Part shown: positions 14,393-20,196 of the stretch, piece after piece | Position numbering within the stretch: position 1 is the first letter of the stretch | Layout: the number at the start of each line of letters is the position of its first letter | From: an uncultured Mollicutes bacterium | Lineage (GTDB): Bacteria > Bacillota_I > Bacilli_A > RFN20 > CAG-826 | DNA length: 20,196 nt | NCBI GenBank assembly: GCA_900539595.1 | Contig: UQCQ01000021.1 | Coordinates: forward strand, 1 to 20,196 | Reading direction: 5' to 3' | Made by a program: the position numbers and the translations under genes | The notes under the pieces: generated by a model | Databases searched by the model: none | What the model saw: only the letters and a program-made list of their open reading frames with translations | What the model was told of the DNA's origin: nothing

Positions 14393-15265
14393 TTAGGCGA
14401 TAAAACGAAGCAAGAAATCGCTGGCGCTTAAAATCCAATATCCTTCTTTGGTTCGGCTTTCTTCTATCGGCGAATTCACGACAATGATTTTTTGAATTTC
14501 ATCCACCAAAGATAAATAGGGTTTAATCTCCCTCTCGTAAGTGGAAGGGGAGGAAAGGTCGTTACAAACTTGAATATAGTATTGCCGAATTCCTTTCGTG
14601 GCGAAAAAATCGATTTCAAAAGTATTTTTTACGCTTTTGCCACTAGGTTCTTTGGACACTTTTTCATACACGCCAACACTCACCGTATATCCCCGGTAAA
14701 TCAATTCGTTAAAAACGACGTTTTCCAGGGATTGACCGATATCTTCGTAGATAAAATCCGTTCTTGCGTTTTTTAATCCCGGGTCTACGAAATAGTACTT
14801 CCTCATTGCTCCAATTTTCTTCCTTCTCTTCACGTCGATTCGCGGAACGGCGCGAACCAAAAAAGAATCTTCGAATAAATGGAGATAACGTTGAATGGTG
14901 TTAGGGTCCAACATTTTATGCTCTTTGCTTTGGAAGGTATTTGCAATTTTCTGCACATTCAGCAATCCGCCCGTGGACTCGGCAATAATATTGCACAATT
15001 CATCGAGGAACTCTTCCTTTCTCAGGCTGTTTAATTCCATGATATCTTTAAAATAAACAGCGTCAAAAAGGGATTTGAGAATCGTTTTTTTGTCTTCGTT
15101 TCCCGCCAAAACCACCTGAGGCATCCCGCCATATTTGAGGTATTCTTGCAAAGCGAAAAAAGGATGTTCCTTCCGATAAAATGCAAACTCACCAAAAGAA
15201 AGTGGCCCCATCGATATATTCGTCGATTTTCCGCGAAATTCCGTCGCGATACTCGAAGACAACAT
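14393..15265 (-). CDS. 3' fragment: C-terminal DUF4143 half of the ATPase
   Basis: This 290-aa frame from its first ATG holds the end of the AAA_14 domain (EFRGKS...MGPLSFGEF, YLKYGGMP) and the DUF4143 C-terminal domain. The latter has a winged-helix-like segment (ESTGGLLNVQKIANTF) and a restriction-fold-like end (ENVVFNELIYRGY...FEIDFFAT). The open frame continues upstream of the ATG to the A6 run near 15300 without a stop and encodes DLYITGSNSK there. This is what shows it is the continuation of the upstream fragment. It has no SD of its own. Confidence 0.7.
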   Translation of the reverse strand: MLSSSIATEFRGKSTNISMGPLSFGEFAFYRKEHPFFALQEYLKYGGMPQVVLAGNEDKKTILKSLFDAVYFKDIMELNSLRKEEFLDELCNIIAESTGGLLNVQKIANTFQSKEHKMLDPNTIQRYLHLFEDSFLVRAVPRIDVKRRKKIGAMRKYYFVDPGLKNARTDFIYEDIGQSLENVVFNELIYRGYTVSVGVYEKVSKEPSGKSVKNTFEIDFFATKGIRQYYIQVCNDLSSPSTYEREIKPYLSLVDEIQKIIVVNSPIEESRTKEGYWILSASDFLLRFIA

Positions 15266-15282
15266 TTTCGAATTGCTGCCGG

Positions 15283-15705
15283 TTATATATAGATCGATGT
15301 TTTTTCATCGGACAAGCCTAAGACCGTAGACACAAACGTGATAGCGTCTTCATCGGATGGTTTCGCCAAAAGGTGCTTTCCTTCGTGGAAAATAGGATTA
15401 TGAATCACACGGACCAGCTGAATTTCATCTAGGAACACATAGCAACGATCCTTGCCTCGGCACCATGAGCGGACACGCTGCCCCAAAACAAGGGGGTCCA
15501 AGCATTCCGCGTTTTCATCTTTATCTAGAGATAGAAAAAGGATATGGTCCTCAGGTACGCCGTTTTCCTTCAGCCAAGAAGTATAAAGATCCTTGATCAA
15601 AGTGGATTTGCCACATCTTCGAATGCCGGTCACCACTTTTGGTAGTCCATTATCCTTGGCCCGGATTAATTGTTTTAGATAGATCTCTCTTTGGATCATA
15701 TTCAT
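15283..15705 (-). CDS. 5' fragment: P-loop half of the DUF4143-type ATPase
   Basis: This 140-aa frame carries the N-terminal helix, Walker A GIRRCGKST (27-35) and Walker B FLDEIQ (91-96), both typical of AAA_14. It stops right after the Walker B-to-sensor region, so it is not a complete domain. The ATG at 15705 or the one at 15699 could start it; neither has a Shine-Dalgarno sequence. A TAGAAT that could serve as a -10 lies inside the palindrome just upstream, which would make the transcript nearly leaderless. Confidence 0.7.
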   Translation of the reverse strand: MNMIQREIYLKQLIRAKDNGLPKVVTGIRRCGKSTLIKDLYTSWLKENGVPEDHILFLSLDKDENAECLDPLVLGQRVRSWCRGKDRCYVFLDEIQLVRVIHNPIFHEGKHLLAKPSDEDAITFVSTVLGLSDEKTSIYI

Positions 15706-15711
15706 GTTTTT

Positions 15712-15725
15712 GGTAGAATTCTACC
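15712..15725. promoter_or_regulatory. Perfect 14-bp palindrome before the ATPase gene
   Basis: GGTAGAATTCTACC is a perfect palindrome 6 bases upstream of the minus-strand ATG at 15705, flanked by A-runs on the minus strand. It contains TAGAAT, a 5/6 match to a -10, in either direction. A dimeric repressor site over a promoter is the simplest reading. Confidence 0.55.
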
Positions 15726-15750
15726 TTTTTCATGAATAGGAGGGGCTTAG

Positions 15751-15785
15751 GAATAAGAAAACGGAGCCCCTTTCAAAGCCCCGTT
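15751..15785 (-). terminator. Terminator of the glgCDA operon
   Basis: On the minus strand AACGGGGC pairs with GCTCCGTT (15785-15778 with 15767-15760; one G-T pair) and is followed by TTCTTATTC. It begins 22 bases after the glgA stop and separates the glycogen operon from the ATPase gene. Confidence 0.7.
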
Positions 15786-15807
15786 ATTCGATTTGGAAAA
15801 GAGAGAA

Positions 15808-17235
15808 TTAGAGAATCGAACGATATAATCCGGCGTAAAGTTCGGCACTTCTTTCCCAAGAATGATCCGTCTTCATCGCATTGAGGCAAAGGCGGCGGAG
15901 CAACGTTTTATCCGAATAAACGCGTTGAGCTTGGCCAATGCCATAACGGAGTCCATCCACGTTATAATCGCGGAAAAGGAATCCGTTCGCTTCGGCGTCG
16001 TTTTCTCCGTTCCAACTAACAATCGTATCATGAAGTCCGCCGGTATCGCGGGCGATGGGGAGAGATCCATAACGTTCGGCAATCATCTGCCCAATGCCGC
16101 AGGGTTCAAATAAACTCGGCATCAGGAAGAAATCGGAAGCCGCATAAATCAAATGGGCGCGGGGGTCGCTATAGCCGATATAAAGGGCGACCTGGCTTGG
16201 GAATTCTCTCCGCAAGGATTCAAACCCTTGTTCCAGAGGATATTCTCCACTTCCAAGCACAGCGAGCATGCCGCCGGATAAAAGCATTTCTCTAGCGCAG
16301 CCTAAAATCAAATCAATTCCTTTTTGATAGGTAAGGCGGGAGACCAAACCAAACAAAGGCCCGTGGTTATCGGGGAGATTAGTGAGGCGGAGCAATTCTT
16401 TTCTAGCTTCATTTTTGCCTTTGCGGAGGTTTTTCACGCTATAGGGATAAGGAAGAAGGTTATCCTTTTCAGGATTAAATTCCTCCACATCGATGCCATT
16501 GACAAAGCCCGCAAAATCATGTTGGCGAAGTTTCAAAACCCCATCGAGTCCCTGCGCCGTTTCAAAGCGGAGCAATTCTTCGCGATGAGTGGGCGAGACC
16601 GTGGTGATTTTATCTGCAGCCATAATGCCGCATTTTAAAGTCGAGACCCCATCGCCAAAATCAGCGATTCCGCTGCTAACGAAAGATTCGGGCAAATTGT
16701 AAAGGTCGCCTAAGGAGGAACGAGATAGCATCCCCTTGAAAGCAGGGTTATGGATCGTTAAGACGTAACGAGTCGAAGCAAAGCATTTGGCATCCGAATA
16801 AAGCACTTTTCCAATCGAAGGAATCATGCCGGTTTGCCAGTCATGGACATGGATGATATTGGGATGGAAAGATAAGGCGTTAAGAAGAGCCATCGCGGCG
16901 AGGGAGAAGAAAGCAAAGCGTTCTCCATCATCGTCATAGCCATAAATAGAGGGGCGATCAAAGTAATAACCGCTTCCGATGACGTAATAGGTGACTCCAT
17001 CGATGCAGGCAGAATGAATGTCGGCGATTTGTTTCCTCCAACCCATCTTAATCGTCAAATCCATGACGGGAGAAAGCCGAATGGGCTTGGAGGCGATAAC
17101 GCGATAATAGGGCAATACGCAGATGACGTCATTGCCTTTTTTCTTTAATTCGACGGATAAGGCATGGACGACGTCGGCAAGACCCCCCGTTTTCACAAGC
17201 GGATTGATTTCGCTAGCAATCATCGCAATCTTCAT
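15808..17235 (-). CDS. glgA: Glycogen synthase (ADP-glucose)
   Basis: This 475-aa GT5-family enzyme transfers glucose from ADP-glucose to the non-reducing end of alpha-1,4-glucan. The ADP-glucose-binding KTGGLAD motif is at residues 15-21, HDWQTG at 131-136, and the C-terminal EPCGIGQ (377-383) and DTGGLHDT (397-404) segments contain the conserved catalytic-region residues. Length is normal for bacterial GlgA. It is the last gene of the operon: its ATG overlaps the glgD stop (ATGA), with SD AAGGAG inside the end of glgD, so translation is coupled. Nothing unusual is visible. Confidence 0.96.
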   Translation of the reverse strand: MKIAMIASEINPLVKTGGLADVVHALSVELKKKGNDVICVLPYYRVIASKPIRLSPVMDLTIKMGWRKQIADIHSACIDGVTYYVIGSGYYFDRPSIYGYDDDGERFAFFSLAAMALLNALSFHPNIIHVHDWQTGMIPSIGKVLYSDAKCFASTRYVLTIHNPAFKGMLSRSSLGDLYNLPESFVSSGIADFGDGVSTLKCGIMAADKITTVSPTHREELLRFETAQGLDGVLKLRQHDFAGFVNGIDVEEFNPEKDNLLPYPYSVKNLRKGKNEARKELLRLTNLPDNHGPLFGLVSRLTYQKGIDLILGCAREMLLSGGMLAVLGSGEYPLEQGFESLRREFPSQVALYIGYSDPRAHLIYAASDFFLMPSLFEPCGIGQMIAERYGSLPIARDTGGLHDTIVSWNGENDAEANGFLFRDYNVDGLRYGIGQAQRVYSDKTLLRRLCLNAMKTDHSWERSAELYAGLYRSIL

Positions 17236-18353
17236 AAAATCGCTCCTTGGTGAAGGTAAAGAGGCACGTCTTTGGTTCCTCCAACCTTTTTAGCGCGGGT
17301 AATGCAGGCGTATTTGTCGATTAAAGCATTTTCCACCGTCGCATTTTCCGCCACTTTGCTATTGGAGAAGAGGATGGAATTGCGAACTACGGCGCCTTTA
17401 GCGACGCGGACGTCACGCCCAATGATGGAATCGATGACCGTTCCTTCGATGACGGCGCCATTGGCGATCATCGAATTGGCGATGACGCTATTTTCGCCAT
17501 ATAGAGCCGGCGGGGTATCGTGAGACTTCGTATAAATCGGCCAATCTGAGGAGAAGAGTTCTTTCTGAAGCTTCGGTTGAAGCAATTCAAAGCACGTCTC
17601 CATATAGCCACGGAAACTATCGATGCAGCGGACAAAGCCCTCAAACATATGGACATGAACGGGATAAGTGCCTTCTTGGGCCGCTTGATAAATGAGTGTC
17701 TTTAAATCCAGGGTGGGATTGGGCTTCAGGGAGCGATTAATCATATCCGCGAACACGGTGCGGTTGATGATATAAGACGACATCGAAACCGTGGCAGGTC
17801 CATGGATATTGAGTGGGTTCTTATAAGCGCTTTTGGCATATCCTTCCGGAGTCATCTCAATGATGTTCTCACTATGGAAGGATTTGGAGGCATCTTCAAT
17901 TTTAGTGGCAACGACCGTGATTTTTTCTTTTCGGGCGATGTGCTCGTCGAGGATCGGGCGGAAATCCACTCTAGCGATGATATGGGCGGGGGCGATCACG
18001 ATATATTCAGCTTCGCTATCATAAAGCGCCCAATCGTTTTCTCGGAGGTTCTGCAAATCGGTGTTGAGTTCAGGGAATTGATGGGCCGGTTCATTGTACA
18101 TGATGATTTCACGGCTGGTTTTGGTGTTTTTCATCCACGAGTCCATCGAACCAAGGTGCTTCAAGATGGAACGCTGATGGTTTTTCACTAGCAACCCGAC
18201 AATCGAAATGTCGGAATTGCAGAAATTGGAGAGGGGGAAATCGCACATCGCATAACGCCCTAGGAAAGACGTTGATCCCAAAGGACGGGAATCCGTGATG
18301 GGGGCAACTTCCGGAGAAGAATGGAAATTAACTAAACCAATGACTTTTTTCAT
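17232..18353 (-). CDS. glgD: Glucose-1-phosphate adenylyltransferase-like subunit GlgD
   Basis: This 373-aa paralogue of GlgC has the nucleotidyltransferase plus left-handed beta-helix layout (hexapeptide-like repeats from about residue 285). The GGKGTRL signature of GlgC is absent; the N-terminus instead has LGSTSFLGRYAMCDFPLSN. In Bacillota, GlgD is the second subunit that modulates GlgC, and the pair is diagnostic for this phylum. It starts 5 bases after the glgC stop, with SD AGAGGT, and overlaps glgA by four bases. Confidence 0.93.
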   Translation of the reverse strand: MKKVIGLVNFHSSPEVAPITDSRPLGSTSFLGRYAMCDFPLSNFCNSDISIVGLLVKNHQRSILKHLGSMDSWMKNTKTSREIIMYNEPAHQFPELNTDLQNLRENDWALYDSEAEYIVIAPAHIIARVDFRPILDEHIARKEKITVVATKIEDASKSFHSENIIEMTPEGYAKSAYKNPLNIHGPATVSMSSYIINRTVFADMINRSLKPNPTLDLKTLIYQAAQEGTYPVHVHMFEGFVRCIDSFRGYMETCFELLQPKLQKELFSSDWPIYTKSHDTPPALYGENSVIANSMIANGAVIEGTVIDSIIGRDVRVAKGAVVRNSILFSNSKVAENATVENALIDKYACITRAKKVGGTKDVPLYLHQGAIL

Positions 18354-18358
18354 CGTGA

Positions 18359-19498
18359 TTACCTCTTGGCCGCCTTCGTGTTCGAGACGAGAACAATGCC
18401 ATCTCTTGCATCGTTAACGACTTCATTTTCTTCCACGAGGGTGTCGGGACCGACGATCGCATCGTAGACGCGAGCGCCTTTGGAAATGACGGAATTGTCC
18501 ATTAAGACGGCGTTTTCAACAATCGCGCCTTCTTCTACGATGGCTCCGCTGGAAATAACGCAGCGATCCACCGATCCTAAAATCGTCGCTCCTTGGTTAA
18601 TGAGCGAATCTCGGACTTTGGCTTTGGGTCCAATATATTGGGGCGCTGCGTGATTATCCAAGGAATAGATGTGATGGGGACCCGCGACGGTATAAAGGTT
18701 CGTCTTGGGGTGGGAAGAAAGGAGCAAATCCATGTTGGCTTGATGCAGCGAAGCGATTGTTCCAACATCCTTCCAATAGCCATTATAGGTATAGGCGACC
18801 ATCTTCTTTTCTTGGGCAAGCATCGTCGGAATGATGTTCTTCCCAAAGTCGTGATCGCTATTTTCGTCTTTGGCATCGGCAAGCAAGGCCGCGCGAAGAG
18901 AATGATAACGGAAGATATAAATTCCCATAGATGCGAGGTTGGACTTTGGAACCTTGGGTTTTTCCTTGAAGGCCGTGATGTTGCAATCATCGTCGGTTTC
19001 AAGAATTCCAAAGCGGCTGGCTTCTTGGATGGGGACGGGCATGACTGCAATCGTGCAGTCCGCCTTCTTCTCTTCCGCCAAAGCAAGCATCGCGTTATAG
19101 GTGCAGCAATAAACGTGGTCACCCGATAAAATCAAAACATACTCGGGATCCAACTCATCGAGCCAATCCAAATTTTGATAGATGGCGTCCGCGGTGCCGC
19201 GGTACCAAGAACTTCCGTCCTCGGTTTGCTTCGGAGTCAAAACACTCGTGAGGGCGTCTACCCCATTCAAACCCCAATTCTTTCCAGATCCAACGTAGGT
19301 GTTCAAGCCGCTGGATTCGTACTGGGTTAATACGCCAACGTGATTAATGCCACTATTGGCACAATTGGAAAGAGGAAAATCGATAATGCGGTACTTGCCT
19401 CCGTAGCTGACCGCGGGTTTTGCCATTTTTCTCGTCAGGGCCTGCAAGCGGGTCCCTTTTCCTCCGGCGAGAACCATGGCGGCGATTTTGATGGACAT
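18359..19498 (-). CDS. glgC: Glucose-1-phosphate adenylyltransferase GlgC
   Basis: This 379-aa enzyme makes ADP-glucose from ATP and glucose-1-phosphate, the committed step of glycogen synthesis. The signature GGKGTRL is at residues 12-18, followed by KPAV, FPLSNCANSG, GTADAIYQN, LSGDHVY, FKEKPK and YWKDVGT, all in the expected order. A C-terminal left-handed beta-helix follows. The start has the strong SD AGGAGGG about 10 bases upstream. It is first in glgC-glgD-glgA. Branching enzyme and phosphorylase genes are not in this window. Confidence 0.96.
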   Translation of the reverse strand: MSIKIAAMVLAGGKGTRLQALTRKMAKPAVSYGGKYRIIDFPLSNCANSGINHVGVLTQYESSGLNTYVGSGKNWGLNGVDALTSVLTPKQTEDGSSWYRGTADAIYQNLDWLDELDPEYVLILSGDHVYCCTYNAMLALAEEKKADCTIAVMPVPIQEASRFGILETDDDCNITAFKEKPKVPKSNLASMGIYIFRYHSLRAALLADAKDENSDHDFGKNIIPTMLAQEKKMVAYTYNGYWKDVGTIASLHQANMDLLLSSHPKTNLYTVAGPHHIYSLDNHAAPQYIGPKAKVRDSLINQGATILGSVDRCVISSGAIVEEGAIVENAVLMDNSVISKGARVYDAIVGPDTLVEENEVVNDARDGIVLVSNTKAAKR

Positions 19499-19534
19499 CT
19501 TTTTTTGTCCCTCCTATCGTTTCATGTGTTACTT

Positions 19535-19540
19535 ATTGTA
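19535..19540 (-). promoter_or_regulatory. -10 element of the glg operon
   Basis: On the minus strand TACAAT (5/6 to the -10 consensus) lies 36 bases upstream of the glgC ATG, leaving a leader of about 30 bases with the SD. No good -35 is found at 16-18 bases upstream, so this promoter may be weak or activator-dependent. The 100 bases between it and the rpmB promoter are very AT-rich and show no other clear element. Confidence 0.4.
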
Positions 19541-19643
19541 AACCATAAACGCGAAATTCATTAGATTTTTTGCCCTCTTTTTATACTTTTTTTGCATTTT
19601 TTACGGTGTAAGGTTCTATTCCGCTTTTTTATATAAAAAAGGC

Positions 19644-19672
19644 TCGACAGTTTAGGTTTCAAATGGTAACAT
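19644..19672 (+). promoter_or_regulatory. rpmB promoter
   Basis: TCGACA (19644-19649) and TAACAT (19667-19672) are 17 bases apart, matching the consensus at 5/6 and 4/6 positions. A start near 19679 leaves a 28-base leader with an AGAGGT SD. The leader is too short for a riboswitch or an L28-binding structure. Confidence 0.55.
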
Positions 19673-19706
19673 TCTTATCGCGCTTATTGCGAAAGAGGTA
19701 AAGAGT

Positions 19707-19922
19707 ATGTCCAGATATTGCCCTATCACCGGAAAAGGACCCGTCAGCGGGAACAATCGTAGCCACTCCCTTCGTGCTACCCGTCGCCGTTGGAACGTCA
19801 ATCTCCAAAAGAGAAAAATCATGATCGACGGCAAGATGGTTGAGGTTCGCATCTCGAACCGCGCCTATCGCACCTTGAACAAGACGGTCAAAGAAGCCCC
19901 GGTTGCGGAAGAAGCGAAATAA
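19707..19922 (+). CDS. rpmB: 50S ribosomal protein L28 (bL28)
   Basis: This 71-aa basic protein of the large ribosomal subunit has the CPITGKGPVSGNNRSH start, a TRRRWNVNLQK core and a VRISNRAYRTLNK end, all characteristic of bL28. It has one cysteine (C5), so it is the zinc-independent form. It ends with a short extra acidic tail (EAPVAEEAK) beyond the usual TLDK end. It is transcribed alone between its own promoter and terminator, divergent from glgC. Confidence 0.96.
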   Translation: MSRYCPITGKGPVSGNNRSHSLRATRRRWNVNLQKRKIMIDGKMVEVRISNRAYRTLNKTVKEAPVAEEAK

Positions 19923-19942
19923 GACTAATTTTTGAAACGATT

Positions 19943-19967
19943 ACCCTTCCGATTTGGAAGGGTTTTT
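19943..19967 (+). terminator. rpmB terminator
   Basis: ACCCTTCC-GATTT-GGAAGGGT is a perfect 8-bp stem with a 5-base loop followed by TTTT, 20 bases after the rpmB stop. Confidence 0.9.
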
Positions 19968-19991
19968 CATTGCCCGTTTCTTCGCTTCTTT

Positions 19992-20010
19992 TATCTATAT
20001 AATATAGATA
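19992..20010. repeat. 19-bp AT-rich palindrome
   Basis: TATCTATATAATATAGATA is a perfect palindrome around a central A. It contains TATAAT (19998-20003), a consensus -10, but no fitting -35 is seen. It could be an operator or a recombination or binding site; its role is unknown. Confidence 0.45.
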
Positions 20011-20046
20011 TCGTCCACGCTTCAACAAATTGCCTTTTCACCAAGC

Positions 20047-20080
20047 AAAGCTCCTTAGGCCTTTCAGCCCAAGGAGCCTT
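20047..20080. terminator. Long hairpin, probable terminator for a minus-strand unit
   Basis: AAAGCTCCTTAGGC (20047-20060) and GCCCAAGGAGCCTT (20067-20080) form a stem of about 12 pairs with one or two mismatches and a 6-base loop. On the minus strand it is followed by TTTGCTT, so it could end a transcript entering from the right. It overlaps the -35 of the promoter at 20079-20106. Confidence 0.4.
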
Positions 20081-20106
20081 GACGCCGCGCGGAATCGCCC
20101 TATACT
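20079..20106 (+). promoter_or_regulatory. Strong promoter at the right edge
   Basis: TTGACG (20079-20084) and TATACT (20101-20106) are 16 bases apart and each matches consensus at 5/6 positions. The transcript would start near 20113 and run off the window. Its first bases fold (GGGCGAACCC...GGGCTCGC, about 20119-20153) and no SD or convincing reading frame is visible in 85 bases. It is therefore either a long leader or a structured small RNA. Confidence 0.55.
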
Positions 20107-20196
20107 ATAAGTGGATTTGGGCGAACCCTTCGATGGGCTCGCTTTTCATTCACTCTTCGTCGTCGTGGCGGTCCCCGCCCCTGAATAGAGCAAGGA

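Larger units (their letters stand above)
14393..15705 (-). pseudogene. AAA_14/DUF4143 ATPase gene split by a -1 frameshift
   Basis: Read together, the two minus-strand frames rebuild one ordinary-length ATPase of about 437 residues in the AAA_14/DUF4143 family. The first frame reads ...SDEK and then TSIYI-stop. Shifting back by one base in the A6 run (T6 at 15300-15305 on the plus strand) gives NIDLYITGSNSKM, the expected sensor-1 region of this family. No residues appear to be missing. The break could be a real inactivating deletion, a homopolymer assembly error, or -1 slippage on the A run. The gene stands alone between the glg terminator and the end of the c-di-GMP operon. These ATPases are frequent accessory genes in gut Bacillota and Bacteroidota with no firm function. 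Confidence 0.75.

Noticed and set aside
15751..15785. Terminator for the plus-strand operon
   Set aside because: The U-tract is on the minus strand and the plus-strand operon already ends at 14358-14390.
18577..19129. Open frames of about 180 aa on both strands over glgC
   Set aside because: They are shadows of glgC in other frames; the glgC motifs are unambiguous.
14393..19498. Mycoplasma-type genetic code (TGA = Trp)
   Set aside because: TGA ends several clear genes (signal peptidase, EAL protein, glgD) and tryptophan is encoded by TGG.
20143..20196. Short frame starting ATGGGCTCG
   Set aside because: No SD, Ser/Arg/Pro-rich with no recognisable start of a protein family, and it overlaps a hairpin in the leader.

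Overview
The window looks like a chromosomal segment of an uncultured, gut-type member of the Bacillota (Bacilli/Erysipelotrichia-like). The reasons are the paired GlgC/GlgD glycogen enzymes, Shine-Dalgarno-rich Firmicutes-style operons, consensus sigma-A promoters, and AlbA_2 and DUF4143 accessory genes. TGA is used as a stop, so this is not the Mycoplasma code. The lineage call is an inference from gene content only.

Layout. (1) 1-1981: an accessory regulator-like gene with AlbA_2, HATPase and winged-helix regions. Two clusters of a 12-bp repeat (core CATCCTA, eight copies) lie upstream, and the second cluster overlaps its promoter. (2) 1997-14390: the centrepiece, an eight-gene plus-strand operon preceded by a class I cyclic-di-GMP (GEMM-I) riboswitch. 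It encodes two exported TasA/CalY-like proteins, a membrane-anchored McrB-type AAA+ ATPase, a DUF2357/McrC-N-like partner without a visible nuclease, an S26B (SipW-like) signal peptidase with a long charged cytosolic tail, and an intact EAL phosphodiesterase. It also encodes an MTA/SAH-nucleosidase-fold protein that has lost its catalytic residues, and a 1030-aa membrane protein with degenerate GGDEF and EAL domains. (3) 14393-15705, minus strand: an AAA_14/DUF4143 ATPase gene split by a one-base shift in an A6 run, with a perfect 14-bp palindrome just before its start. (4) 15751-19540, minus strand: the glgC-glgD-glgA operon. (5) 19644-19967: rpmB (ribosomal protein L28) as a single-gene unit. 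(6) 19968-20196: no supported protein; it holds a 19-bp palindrome, a long hairpin and a strong promoter driving a structured leader that runs off the end.

How the genes may work together. The sequence supports a self-contained c-di-GMP circuit: the riboswitch senses the second messenger, the EAL enzyme would degrade it, and the degenerate GGDEF/EAL membrane protein is a plausible receptor. The output appears to be an extracellular fibre or matrix made of two SipW-type substrates processed by the operon's own signal peptidase. The McrB-like ATPase and DUF2357-like protein normally belong to restriction or conflict systems. Here the ATPase carries a membrane anchor instead of a DNA-binding domain, which suggests that McrBC-type machinery has been reused for envelope assembly or secretion. 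That reading is an inference, and it is the most interesting hypothesis in the window.
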